A stretch of 64,000 bases of DNA from DASUPK01 sp963800285 (GTDB taxonomy: Bacteria; Actinomycetota; Thermoleophilia; Solirubrobacterales; 70-9). The stretch lies in the NCBI GenBank assembly GCA_963800285.1, contig CAWDAL010000013.1, positions 124,001 to 188,000 on the forward strand. Direction: 5' to 3'. Under the pieces are notes generated by a model. The model did not search any database, was not told the origin of the DNA, and saw only the letters and a list, made by a program, of their open reading frames with translations. A program made the translations under genes and the position numbers. The stretch's first letter is position 1; every line of letters starts with the position of its first letter. Shown piece by piece: positions 23,532 through 31,892 of the stretch.

Positions 23532-26500
23532 TCAGGCTTCGGAGGCTGGGCAGATCAGCCGGAAGTCGCACCAGGAGCAGATCTCCGGGGAGGGCCGCGG
23601 CTCGAAGTCCTGGCCGAGGATTCCCTCGCCGACCTCCAGGACGACCCCCTCGACGCGCTCCAGGTCGTCGGGCGAACCGCCCACCGCGACCTTCTCGTCG
23701 GCGAGCACGTACCAGTAGCTGCCCGCGGCCCCCTCCAGCCGCCACGCCTCCCGGGCCGCCAGCCGGTAGATCGCGAGCTGCACGTCCGACTCGAGCTCCC
23801 GGGCCGGCTTCGGGTCGCCCGTCTTGTAGTCGATCAGCTCGTAGCCGCCGCTGGGGAGCTGGTCGACCCGGTCGACCCGGCCGCGCAGGTGGTGAGGCCC
23901 GATCCGGAAGTCGAACTTCCGCTCGACCCACCGCGGGTGGGATCCGCTCGCCACCTCACGGGCGTGGTATCGGTGCAGCGCTTCGATCGCCTTCTCGCGG
24001 AACTGGAGCTCGTCGTCGGACTCACCGAAGCCCGAGCGCCTCCACGCCGCGGCGAACAACCCCATCAGGTGCTCGAGGCTCCCCGCTTCGCCATCCGCCT
24101 CAGCTGCCGCCTGATGGCCGTGGAACCGCTCCAGGACCTGGTGGATGACGATCCCGAAGCGCTGGTTGATGGTGGTCTCCTGCGGGATGCCGAAGACGCG
24201 GGCGAACTTGTACTTGAGGGGACAGGTTCGGTAGAGCGTGATGTCGGTGGCGGAAAGGGCGAGCCCCTCTCCGCGGCGCGGCAGGAAGGCCTCCAGCGAG
24301 GGCTCGTCGCGCTGTTCGATCAGCTCGCGCCGGCGCTTGGCGGCGCCCTCCTCGTCGAGGAGATAGGCGTCGAGCCCCGAGTCGTGAAGGGCGGTCCGCT
24401 GCTCAGGAGAGATCGCGTGGTCGAGCAGGTCGTTGATCGCCGCCAGGGCATCGGCGGCGGGCTCCTCGGTGGATCCCTGGATCAGGCCGGCCAGTTTGAC
24501 GAGCTCCAGGAACCGGGCGACCGCCCGGGTCACGTCCACGTAGGTGTCCAGGCGGGGCTCGCGCAGCTTGCCGCCGGCCCGCCAGGCCTCCTCGAGCACC
24601 TCGTCCTGGATCATCCGGTAGGTCGCCTGCAGCCCCTCGGCGGGCCCGAAGAGCTCCTCGCCGTGCTCCTGCTCGCTCGCGTCGAGGACCGCCCTCGCGT
24701 CCTCATAGAACGGCGATGGGCGGACGCTCCCCGCCTCGGTCGCCGCCGGCCTCGTCAGGACCAGCTCGTCCCGGGCGCGCGTCATCGCCACGTAGAGCAG
24801 GCGGCGCTGCTCGTCCTCGTGCGAAGGTCCGCCGGCACCGACGCCGGCGGGCACGATGGGCGGACCGGGCGGCGCCGCGCCCGGGACCGCCCCGGCATGG
24901 AGCCCGACGACGTACACGCGGGAGAACTCGAGCCCCTTCGTCCGCTCCAGCGGCATCACCCGGACGGCGTCCGCGGTGGGCTCGCTGGGCTCGTCGACGG
25001 GCGGGACTCCGGCCTCCGAGACCGCGACCAGATAGCGAACGAAGTCGCGGTTGGAGCCGGTGGGCTCGCGACGGGTCCAGGCTGCCGCCAGCTCGCCCAG
25101 CCGTGAGAGGTTCCGGAGCCTCTCCGCCGCCTCCGGATGAGCCGCGAAGAGGCGATGCCGCCTGAACCCGATGCGCTCGATCAGCCGACGCACGAACACG
25201 TCGGCTCGCATCTCGCCCATCGCCCGGGCCGCCGCTCGGTGCAGCTGGAGGAACTCGCGGATCCGGTCCCGCGCCTCGGGCGGGATCTGCGGGCTCTCCA
25301 GCGAGGCCTCGAGGGCAGAGACCATGTCGAGCTTGCGCCGGCGCGCGATCGTGGTGCATCGCGCGAGGTCGACCGACCTGAGCTCGACGGGCGGCCGGCT
25401 CAGCGCCCGAACCGCCGCGGCCGCATCCGTCGGGTCGGCGAGCAGGCGCAGCCAGGCGATCACGTCTCGAACCTCCGGCCGCTGGAAGAACGCCCCGGGC
25501 CCGGTGAGCCGGTAGGGAACCCGCCGTTCCTCCAGCGCCGCGGCGATCGCGCGGGCCCTCCCGCCGCCTCTGGGCACGGCCACGCAGACGTCCTCCATCT
25601 TCACCTCGCCGGCGGCGAGGGCGGCCTCGATGTCGCGCGCGACGGCCTGCGCTTCGGCTCGCTCGTTGATCCCACACCAGAAGCGCACCCGGGTCGCGGG
25701 CCCCGCCGCCCGCCGCTCGACCCCGGCGCCGTCAGGCGCAACGCGATTCATGGCCAAAGCGACCACGGCATGCGCCGCGTCGAGCAGGTCGCCGCCGTAG
25801 CGCCAGCTGGGCTCGAGAATGATCTCGGCGGGTGAGAAGGCTCGTTTCGCCCAGGCCGAAGCCGCTCCACATGGCGCCCGGGCCTGCTCGTCGTCGCACG
25901 AGATCACGGCCGTCTCGGCCCCGCGCGCGAGCGCTTCGATCAGCGAGCGCTCGGCCGGGCAGGCGTCCTCGGCCTCATCGACGATCAAATCCGGGAAGCG
26001 CGCCGAGACCGCTTCGGCGAGCGCCGGCCGCTTGTCGAGCAGGCGCGTCAGCTCGATGACTGCGTCCGTGTCGTCCATGGCGCCCGCGGCCCGCAGCATC
26101 GAGTCGTGCAGCTCGTAGAGCTCCGCGAACTCGCGCTCCCGCGCGGCCGATTCCCGCTCGGACACCGAACCGCCCGCCTGCTCCTCCGACCAGTGCCGAA
26201 AGCGCTCGGCCGTCACCCCCGCGGACTTCAGGGCATCGATGCGGTCGACGATGCGCGCCAGGAGGCCGGCCGGGTTTCCGCGGATCTCGTGCCGGCGCAG
26301 CGGCAGCTCGTCGATCCGGTCGAGCAGCATGGCCAGCCGCTCGGCGGGGCTCAGGGACTCGAAGAACGGATCGATCTCGGCCTCGGTGGCGTGCTCGCGC
26401 AGGATCCGAGCTGCGGCGACCGGGTAGGTGTGAACGACGAGCTCCTCGTAGGCGGTATCGATCGTCTCCTCGGCGCGCGTCCTGATTCGGTCCGCGGCGG

Positions 26501-26687
26501 CGGCGGAGCGCGAGAGGACGAGAGGCCTGCGGGCCTCGCTGACCAGGCGGCTCAGACGACGGGCCAGGGCCTCGGTCCGGCCGCTGCCCGCGGCCCCCAG
26601 GACCAGCAACGCCCCCTGCTCGTGAGCGACCACGGACTGCTGCTGCTCGGTCGGCCCCGGGCCCCCGCGATCGTGCTGATCAGCCAT
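23532..26687 (-). CDS. UvrD/AdnB-like helicase fused to PD-(D/E)XK nuclease
   Basis: A 1051-residue SF1 helicase-nuclease. Helicase motifs: Walker A-like GAAGSGRTEA (31-40), Walker B-like LIVDEAEDA, EPSWRYGGDLL, RTKGLEFSRVYVVGL, and LLYVAMTRARDELVL. The C-terminal RecB-type nuclease has GRVDRVD, ELIDYKTG and QLAIYRL, with four Cys (LYRTCP and CSWCDFRLIC) that fit the Fe-S clasp of AddB/AdnB. It probably acts in double-strand-break end resection. Walker A has Arg where Lys is usual. No second subunit is in the window. The ATG follows TAGCCT by 7 nt. Confidence 0.87.
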   Translation of the reverse strand: MADQHDRGGPGPTEQQQSVVAHEQGALLVLGAAGSGRTEALARRLSRLVSEARRPLVLSRSAAAADRIRTRAEETIDTAYEELVVHTYPVAAARILREHATEAEIDPFFESLSPAERLAMLLDRIDELPLRRHEIRGNPAGLLARIVDRIDALKSAGVTAERFRHWSEEQAGGSVSERESAAREREFAELYELHDSMLRAAGAMDDTDAVIELTRLLDKRPALAEAVSARFPDLIVDEAEDACPAERSLIEALARGAETAVISCDDEQARAPCGAASAWAKRAFSPAEIILEPSWRYGGDLLDAAHAVVALAMNRVAPDGAGVERRAAGPATRVRFWCGINERAEAQAVARDIEAALAAGEVKMEDVCVAVPRGGGRARAIAAALEERRVPYRLTGPGAFFQRPEVRDVIAWLRLLADPTDAAAAVRALSRPPVELRSVDLARCTTIARRRKLDMVSALEASLESPQIPPEARDRIREFLQLHRAAARAMGEMRADVFVRRLIERIGFRRHRLFAAHPEAAERLRNLSRLGELAAAWTRREPTGSNRDFVRYLVAVSEAGVPPVDEPSEPTADAVRVMPLERTKGLEFSRVYVVGLHAGAVPGAAPPGPPIVPAGVGAGGPSHEDEQRRLLYVAMTRARDELVLTRPAATEAGSVRPSPFYEDARAVLDASEQEHGEELFGPAEGLQATYRMIQDEVLEEAWRAGGKLREPRLDTYVDVTRAVARFLELVKLAGLIQGSTEEPAADALAAINDLLDHAISPEQRTALHDSGLDAYLLDEEGAAKRRRELIEQRDEPSLEAFLPRRGEGLALSATDITLYRTCPLKYKFARVFGIPQETTINQRFGIVIHQVLERFHGHQAAAEADGEAGSLEHLMGLFAAAWRRSGFGESDDELQFREKAIEALHRYHAREVASGSHPRWVERKFDFRIGPHHLRGRVDRVDQLPSGGYELIDYKTGDPKPARELESDVQLAIYRLAAREAWRLEGAAGSYWYVLADEKVAVGGSPDDLERVEGVVLEVGEGILGQDFEPRPSPEICSWCDFRLICPASEA

Positions 26688-26694
26688 CGATTCC

Positions 26695-26700
26695 AGGCTA
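26695..26700 (-). promoter_or_regulatory. Putative leaderless -10 box of the helicase gene
   Basis: TAGCCT on the minus strand ends 7 nt before the ATG at 26687. Confidence 0.45.
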
Positions 26701-26757
26701 ACCCACGCATCCGCCGCCTCGAGCCCGCCTCCCCGCTGGCCGCGCGGAAACCATCGC

Positions 26758-26763
26758 TAACCT
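26758..26763 (+). promoter_or_regulatory. Putative leaderless -10 box of the IMPase gene
   Basis: TAACCT ends 6 nt before the GTG at 26770. Confidence 0.45.
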
Positions 26764-26769
26764 GGCCGC

Positions 26770-27600
26770 GTGGCAGGCCCGAGCGCTGATCAGTGGATAG
26801 CCGCCTGCCGCCGGGCCGTCGAGGCGCAGAAACGGATCTTCTCCGAGCATCGCGGGATCGAGGCCCGCACGAAGTACGAGGGCGTCGGGGAGGGGGGCGA
26901 CAGGACGCTCGTCATCGACCGGCTCTGCGAGGACGCGATCTTCGAGGAGCTCGATGCCCTCCACCGGGAGGGCCATGAGTTCACGGCCGTCTCCGAGGAG
27001 CGCGGCTCCGTCAGCTTCGGCGACGGCGGCTCGCCGCTGCAGGTCGTGATCGACCCGATCGACGGCTCCCTCAACGCCCGCCGGACGATTCCGCTGCACA
27101 GCGTCAGCATCGCCGTCGCGGAGGGCGAATCGATGGCCGACGTCAGCTTCGGCTACGTCTACGAGTTCGGCGCCGGCGAGGAATTCGTGGCCACCAGAGA
27201 CGGCGGCGCCGAGCTGGATGGTCGGCCGATCCAGGCGCCGGCGGGGGACGGATTGGAATTGGTCGCCCTCGAGGCGTCGAAGCCCGAAAGGGTGGTGAAG
27301 GCCGCGGAGGTCCTGCAGGACCGCGCCTATCGGCTCCGCTCGCCCGGATCGATCGCCGTGGACCTCTGCTACGTGGCGTGCGGTCGCTTCGACGGCATGA
27401 TGACCACCCGCAGCTGCCGCTCCGTCGATGCCGCCGCGGGGCAGCTGATCGCGAGGGTCGCCGGCGGGACGCTCGACTTTGGGGGCGACGCGCTCGACGA
27501 GGCCACGCTCGACCTCAGCGCCCGCTACGACCTCGCCGCCGCCCGGACGGAGAACGACCTGACAGTCCTCCGCGAGGCTCAGGAGGCCGTCTATGCCTGA
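26770..27600 (+). CDS. Inositol monophosphatase family protein
   Basis: A 276-residue Mg-dependent phosphatase of the IMPase/FBPase fold. The metal motif DPIDGSLNA (residues about 97-105; usually DPIDGT) and the upstream EE pair (SEERGS) are present. The C-terminal metal motif is weaker (TTRSCRSVDAAAG for WDxAAG). It may act on inositol phosphate, sugar phosphate or PAP; the substrate is uncertain. It overlaps the next gene by 8 bp. Confidence 0.85.
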   Translation: MAGPSADQWIAACRRAVEAQKRIFSEHRGIEARTKYEGVGEGGDRTLVIDRLCEDAIFEELDALHREGHEFTAVSEERGSVSFGDGGSPLQVVIDPIDGSLNARRTIPLHSVSIAVAEGESMADVSFGYVYEFGAGEEFVATRDGGAELDGRPIQAPAGDGLELVALEASKPERVVKAAEVLQDRAYRLRSPGSIAVDLCYVACGRFDGMMTTRSCRSVDAAAGQLIARVAGGTLDFGGDALDEATLDLSARYDLAAARTENDLTVLREAQEAVYA

Positions 27601-28675
27601 GGGCCTGGTCGACTGGAACATGGCCGAGCGCGTCGCCGGCGCGCTCTCAGGCAGCGGTCCGCGGTGGGACGGCAGCGAGGAGGAGCTCCGCATGGAGTCC
27701 GATCGGGCCGCCGGGCTCGTCCGTCGCTACACGGGCCTGAAGCCGAAGGGCGCAGTCCCGCCGGCCGAGCTCGTCGACCGGGGCGAATGGGCCGAGGTCA
27801 ACCTGGAGACGTTCCGGCGGCTCTCGGCGAGAGTGGAGGAGCACCTCGAGGAGCGGATGCAGGGCTCGAACGGGAAGAGCGGCCTTCAGCGCACGATCGT
27901 CGGGGCCGCCACGGGGGCGGAGATCGGGCTGGCCGTCGGCTATCTCTCCCAGCGCGTGATCGGCCAGTACGACGTCGCGCTGATCGGTCCGGCGCGGGCA
28001 CCGAGGCTCCTGTTCGTGGGTCCGAATCTCTCCGCGGCGCGCGCCCGCCTCGATGTCGACCGGGATCTCTTCCTGCGCTGGATCGCGCTTCACGAGACCA
28101 CTCACGCGGTCCATTTCTCCGCCGTCCCCTGGCTCCGAGAGCACATCGGGGGAATCGCCGAGGAGCTCTTCGAGAAGGCGGCGGTGGAGGTGAAGCCCGG
28201 CGAGCTGCTCGGGAAGCTGGCCCGGACGAATCCGCGTGAGCTCGTCCGCTCGGCGACCAACGGCGAGCTCGCCACGCTGCTGTGGCCCGAGCCCCAGCGC
28301 CGACTGGTGGAGCGATTGACCGCGACGATGACCCTGGTCGAGGGCTACGCCGAGCACGTCATGGACGCGGTCGGCGACCAGCTCGATCCGGGCTACACGG
28401 CCCTGCGGCGCGCCCTGGACCGAGACCGGGAGCGCCGCGGCCTGCTCGACTCGATCGTCTCCAAGGTGCTCGGCCTCGACATGAAGCTGGCGCAGTACCG
28501 GCGCGGCAAGGCCTTTGCCGACGAGGTGGTCCGCACGCACGGAATCCGCACGCTCAACCGGGCCTGGAGCGAGCCCGAGGCGCTGCCCCGCCCGGAGGAG
28601 CTGGACAGCCCGGCGGAGTGGGTGGGGCGCGTCGGCGCGGCCCGCGAGCACCGGTTCCTCTCGTTGTTTCGCTAG
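27593..28675 (+). CDS. Zinc-dependent metalloprotease-like protein (DUF2342)
   Basis: A 360-residue zincin-fold protein of the actinobacterial DUF2342 family. The metal motif is HETTHAVHF (HExxH) at about residues 164-172, with FLRWIALHETTH preceding it as in the family; a downstream Glu (VEGYAEHVMDAVGD) is the likely third ligand. It has no signal peptide, so a cytoplasmic protein; the substrate is unknown. Some databases link the family loosely to F420 metabolism. Coupled to the IMPase gene through an 8-bp overlap. Confidence 0.87.
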   Translation: MPEGLVDWNMAERVAGALSGSGPRWDGSEEELRMESDRAAGLVRRYTGLKPKGAVPPAELVDRGEWAEVNLETFRRLSARVEEHLEERMQGSNGKSGLQRTIVGAATGAEIGLAVGYLSQRVIGQYDVALIGPARAPRLLFVGPNLSAARARLDVDRDLFLRWIALHETTHAVHFSAVPWLREHIGGIAEELFEKAAVEVKPGELLGKLARTNPRELVRSATNGELATLLWPEPQRRLVERLTATMTLVEGYAEHVMDAVGDQLDPGYTALRRALDRDRERRGLLDSIVSKVLGLDMKLAQYRRGKAFADEVVRTHGIRTLNRAWSEPEALPRPEELDSPAEWVGRVGAAREHRFLSLFR

Positions 28676-28695
28676 TTGTGAACCGGCGAAACGGT

Positions 28696-28721
28696 GTAAC
28701 TCGCCCTTCCGGGAGGGTTAC
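28696..28721 (+). terminator. Possible stem-loop after the DUF2342 gene
   Basis: GTAA and CCCT arms pair with AGGG and TTAC around a TCCGGG loop region, about 20 bp after the stop. No T-tract follows, so termination is uncertain. Confidence 0.35.
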
Positions 28722-28734
28722 AAACGTGTGTTCG
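28721..28734 (-). promoter_or_regulatory. LexA-box-like site 1
   Basis: On the minus strand this reads CGAACACACGTTTG, a 14/14 match to the Gram-positive LexA consensus CGAACRNRYGTTYG. Confidence 0.6.
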
Positions 28735-28736
28735 CC

Positions 28737-28750
28737 AAAACATGTGTTCG
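28737..28750 (-). promoter_or_regulatory. LexA-box-like site 2
   Basis: Minus strand CGAACACATGTTTT, 13/14 to CGAACRNRYGTTYG, centred 16 bp from site 1. Both precede a candidate -10 TACGCT at 28755-28760. Confidence 0.55.
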
Positions 28751-28754
28751 GTGC

Positions 28755-28760
28755 TACGCT
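28755..28760 (+). promoter_or_regulatory. Candidate -10 box of octapeptide-repeat gene
   Basis: TACGCT, with TTCGCC 18 bp upstream as a poor -35. The LexA-like sites cover the -35 and spacer. A TGTTCGG/CCGAACA inverted repeat brackets the hexamer. Confidence 0.4.
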
Positions 28761-28821
28761 CCGAACAGACTTAGAGCTAATAAGACCGACGTAAGCAAGC
28801 TGAAGGGATTGAGAAGCCCAG

Positions 28822-29346
28822 ATGGCCAGCAAGACCAACACCAAGACCAAGCCGGAAGAGAAGACTCAAGTCACCCCCAACGGCCGCAAGCCGTCCGAAC
28901 AGGCCTTGCAGGCCGTCGATGTCGCCGTCGGCGCCGTTCCCACGGTTGCCGAGGCGGTTCGCACCACCGCCGAGACCTGGACGAATTCGGAGACCCGCTC
29001 GCAGGAGATCGAGACGCTGCAGAAGCGCGTCAAGACCCTCCGCGATTCGCAGGCCCGGACCACCGAGCTCGATTCGCTCCGTGAGCGGCTCAGCTCGGAG
29101 ATCCAGAAGGCCGAGACCAAGGGCGGCGACGTTCGGCGACAGGTCACCGATCAGCTGATCGGCCAGGCCCGCAAGGCACGCGAGCGCGTCGAGCCCGTCT
29201 ACCGCGACCGGGTCGAGCCCGTCGTCAAGGAGCGGGTCGAGCCCGTGTATCGCGAGCGCGTCGAGCCGGTTGTCAAGGAGCGCGTGGAGCCCATCTACCG
29301 GGACCGCGTCGAGCCGGCGGTGAAGAAGGTGCGCGAGCGCATCTAG
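28822..29346 (+). CDS. Octapeptide-repeat protein, hypothetical
   Basis: A 174-residue, highly charged protein with no signal peptide or membrane helix. Residues 1-30 are Lys/Thr-rich and likely disordered, 31-120 are predicted helical/coiled (phasin- or HBHA-like composition, unproven), and 122-169 are six perfect-length 8-residue repeats of RVEPxYRD alternating with RVEPxVKE. A basic KKVRERI end follows. It sits behind two LexA-box-like sites, suggesting DNA-damage induction. I do not recognise the family. The ribosome site is weak (GAGAAG). Confidence 0.65.
   Translation: MASKTNTKTKPEEKTQVTPNGRKPSEQALQAVDVAVGAVPTVAEAVRTTAETWTNSETRSQEIETLQKRVKTLRDSQARTTELDSLRERLSSEIQKAETKGGDVRRQVTDQLIGQARKARERVEPVYRDRVEPVVKERVEPVYRERVEPVVKERVEPIYRDRVEPAVKKVRERI
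29185..29328 (+). repeat. Six tandem 24-bp coding repeats
   Basis: Six in-frame copies encode RVEPVYRD, RVEPVVKE, RVEPVYRE, RVEPVVKE, RVEPIYRD and RVEPAVKK, i.e. three 16-residue super-repeats. Synonymous differences between copies show they are not freshly duplicated. Confidence 0.85.
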
Positions 29347-29438
29347 TCGCTTAGCCCGGGCCGCCCTCGAGAGGTGGCGAGCCCGGTGAGGCCTGCCGGC
29401 CCTTTCGCCAGCGGGAAGCAGCAACCTCTCCTCCCTCG

Positions 29439-29465
29439 AAAACCGGGCCCCAGTGGCCCGGTTTT
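29439..29465. terminator. Rho-independent terminator
   Basis: AAAACCGGGCC and GGCCCGGTTTT form a perfect 11-bp stem with loop CCAGT, ending in a T-run. It lies about 90 bp after the octapeptide-repeat gene and before mrp, and could work in both directions. Confidence 0.8.
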
Positions 29466-29500
29466 CACGTTCCGGACCGGAGCCGCGGTCTGGCCCCGCC

Positions 29501-29506
29501 TACAAT
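29501..29506 (+). promoter_or_regulatory. Putative leaderless -10 box of mrp
   Basis: TACAAT ends 8 nt before the GTG at 29515, shortly after the terminator stem. Confidence 0.55.
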
Positions 29507-29514
29507 GGGCCAAC

Positions 29515-30669
29515 GTGCCGACCAAGGACCAGATCACCGAGAAGCTGACCCAGGTCATCGACCCGGAGCTGCGACGTTCGATCGTCGAGCTCGGGATGGT
29601 GCGCTCCATCGACATCCACGACGACGGCCGCGTGGACGTGGTCGTCTCGCTCACCACGCCCGGGTGCCCGATCCGCTCCCACTTCCAGAATGCGGTGGCG
29701 CAGCACGTCTCCGAGCTCGAGGGCGTCAACACCGTCCAGGTTGGCTTCGACGTCCTCTCCGACAGCGAGAAGTCCGGCCTTCAGCAGAAGCTCGGCAGGG
29801 CGAAGCTCCCCGAGGGCGCGCTGGCGCAGGTGAAGAACGTGATCTGCGTCTCCTCGGGCAAGGGCGGCGTCGGCAAGTCGACGATGACCGCCAACCTCGC
29901 CGCGGCTCTCCATGCTGAGGGTCACGCGGCGGGCGCGCTCGACTGTGACGTCTACGGCTACTCCATCCCGAGGATGCTGGGCATCAACCGGAAGCCCGAC
30001 GTCTCGCCGGAGCGCAAGATCATCCCGCCGGTCTCGCCCTCCGGGCCGACCGTCATGTCGATCGGCTTCTTCGTCGAGGAGAACGCCGCCGTCGTCTGGC
30101 GGGGTCCGATGCTCCACAAGGCCATCCAGCAGTTCCTCGAGGATGTCGCCTGGGACGAGCTCGACTACCTGCTCCTCGATCTGCCTCCGGGCACCGGCGA
30201 CGTCTCCATGACCCTCGCCCAGCTGCTCCCGCAGGCCAAGATCGCAATCGTCACCACTCCGCAGCCCGCCGCACAGAGTGTCGCCCGCCGCTCCGCTGAG
30301 ATGGCCGCGAAGGTCGATCTCGAGGTGCTCGGCGTGATCGAGAACATGTCCGCCTTCACCGGTCCGGATGGCGAGCGCGTCGCCATCTTCGGAGAGGGCG
30401 GCGGTCAGCTGCTCGCCGACGAGCTCGACGTGCCGCTGCTGGCCAAGGTCCCCCTGTCGAGCGAGCTCCGGGAGCACGCCGACGAGGGCAAGCCCCTGGT
30501 CGTCGAGGATCCGGATGCACCTGCCTCTCAGATGATCCGCGAGGCCGCTCGCGGCATCGTCGCTTCGACGCCGGTCGAGCTTCCCCTCCTTCAGGGCGAG
30601 TCGGCCGCACCGGCTTCGCCGCCGAATGGCGGCGGGATCAGCGGCACAGAGCTGCCGATGGTCCAGTAG
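29515..30669 (+). CDS. mrp: Mrp/NBP35-type P-loop ATPase
   Basis: A 384-residue protein. Residues 1-90 are a MIP18/DUF59 domain (VIDPELRRSIVELGMV). The deviant Walker A is SSGKGGVGKSTMTANLAA, followed by DCDVYGYSIPRMLG and LLLDLPPGTGDVSM. These ApbC/Mrp ATPases assemble or carry Fe-S clusters. The CxxC cluster site that many members have after ENMSxF is absent (ENMSAFTGPDGERVAIFG). GTG at 29515 is chosen because of the TACAAT box; a longer frame would run through the terminator. Six bp before the GT87 gene. Confidence 0.9.
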   Translation: MPTKDQITEKLTQVIDPELRRSIVELGMVRSIDIHDDGRVDVVVSLTTPGCPIRSHFQNAVAQHVSELEGVNTVQVGFDVLSDSEKSGLQQKLGRAKLPEGALAQVKNVICVSSGKGGVGKSTMTANLAAALHAEGHAAGALDCDVYGYSIPRMLGINRKPDVSPERKIIPPVSPSGPTVMSIGFFVEENAAVVWRGPMLHKAIQQFLEDVAWDELDYLLLDLPPGTGDVSMTLAQLLPQAKIAIVTTPQPAAQSVARRSAEMAAKVDLEVLGVIENMSAFTGPDGERVAIFGEGGGQLLADELDVPLLAKVPLSSELREHADEGKPLVVEDPDAPASQMIREAARGIVASTPVELPLLQGESAAPASPPNGGGISGTELPMVQ

Positions 30670-30674
30670 GGCGA

Positions 30675-31892
30675 ATGCCGATCCGCTGGCGGGCGACCGC
30701 CGCGGCTCTCATCTGCGCCTTTCATCTCGCCGTCTTCGTCCCGACGATCGGGGACTGGTCGTCGGTCCTGATCAACGACTTCGCGCCGCAGGCGCAGGCG
30801 ATCAAGGACGGCGATCTCCCCTATCGGGACCAGGGGATCGAGTACCCGCCTCTCTCGGTCCCCGTTCTGATCGCCCCGATCTACATCGATGACAGCACGC
30901 AGGGCTTCGTCGACGGCTTCATGTGGGAGATGCTCGCCTTCGATCTCGCGCTGATCGCCCTGATCGCGCTGGCGCTTCCCGGAGACGCGAAGCGCGTTCT
31001 CTCCGCGTTGGGGATCTACACGGTGGGGCTGGTGATCCTCTCGGACGTGATCCTCGACAGCTCGCTGATCGACGTCGGGCCCTTGGCGCTCAACAGATTC
31101 GATCTGGTGCCGACGCTCTTCGTGGTGGCGGCGGTGCTGGCACGCGACCGCGGCCGGTCTGCGACTTGGTCGGGGCTGCTCTCCGTCGGCGTCGCGATCA
31201 AGGCGTTCCCGCTGTTCCTCTATCCGGCGCTGCTGCGCGGCGAGCGGAACCTGACGCGGGTGGTCGTCGCCGGTGCAATCCCGCTCTTGCTCTGCGCCGC
31301 CGCCGTGCTGGTCATGGGCGACGAGTTCGGATCGGCGATCACGTACCACACGCAGCGAGCCCTGCAGGTGGAGAGCCTCGCCGCCAGCCCCTTCGAGATC
31401 GCACACGTCCTGGGGTCGTCAGGGATCTCGACCGGAGTCGGCCACGGTGGATTCGAGATCCACGCCTCGGGCTCCACTGCGGCGCGCTGGATCTCCGTCA
31501 TCTTGGGTGCGGCGGGCTACCTCTGGCTCGTCCGGGCCGGCTGGCGCTCGAAGGTCTCGAACCTCCACCTGGTCACCGCGCTTCTCACCGTGCTGGTCGT
31601 CTTCGCGCCGGTGCTCTCGCCGCAGTTCCTGCTCTGGATCCTTCCCGTCTCAGCCTGTGCCTACGGGCTCGGCAAGGAGAACCTCCTCCTGCTCGTCGCG
31701 ATCCTGCTCACCCAGATCGCGCTTCAGAACTACGACGGGGTCGATGCGCTGACGGGAGGCTTCGTCTGGCCGCTCGCCGCCAGAAACGTCTGTCTGCTCG
31801 TCTACCTCTGTCTCGTCGCCGTCCCGATCCTGCGGGAGGGACACGAGTCCGCCCGGGCGCCGAGCCCGGAGGCCTATGCCGTGGCGCGCTAG
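30675..31892 (+). CDS. GT87/DUF2029 polytopic glycosyltransferase
   Basis: A 405-residue membrane protein with about 9-10 helices. The first extracytoplasmic loop has LPYRDQGIEYPPLS, the YRD...EYPP motif of GT-C glycosyltransferases (GT87), in which the Asp is catalytic. In actinobacteria related enzymes transfer mannose or arabinose from polyprenyl phosphates to cell-envelope glycans, which would use product of the Ppm1-like enzyme at 12.2 kb; that link is inference. Co-transcribed with mrp by position. The stop shares CTAG with the CAP gene. Confidence 0.82.
   Translation: MPIRWRATAAALICAFHLAVFVPTIGDWSSVLINDFAPQAQAIKDGDLPYRDQGIEYPPLSVPVLIAPIYIDDSTQGFVDGFMWEMLAFDLALIALIALALPGDAKRVLSALGIYTVGLVILSDVILDSSLIDVGPLALNRFDLVPTLFVVAAVLARDRGRSATWSGLLSVGVAIKAFPLFLYPALLRGERNLTRVVVAGAIPLLLCAAAVLVMGDEFGSAITYHTQRALQVESLAASPFEIAHVLGSSGISTGVGHGGFEIHASGSTAARWISVILGAAGYLWLVRAGWRSKVSNLHLVTALLTVLVVFAPVLSPQFLLWILPVSACAYGLGKENLLLLVAILLTQIALQNYDGVDALTGGFVWPLAARNVCLLVYLCLVAVPILREGHESARAPSPEAYAVAR

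Noticed and set aside
29185..29328. Tandem 24-bp repeats considered as a CRISPR-like array
   Set aside because: They are contiguous, in frame, without spacers and clearly encode the RVEP octads.
29374..29514. Longer N-terminus for Mrp
   Set aside because: It would place a strong Rho-independent terminator and the TACAAT box inside the coding sequence.
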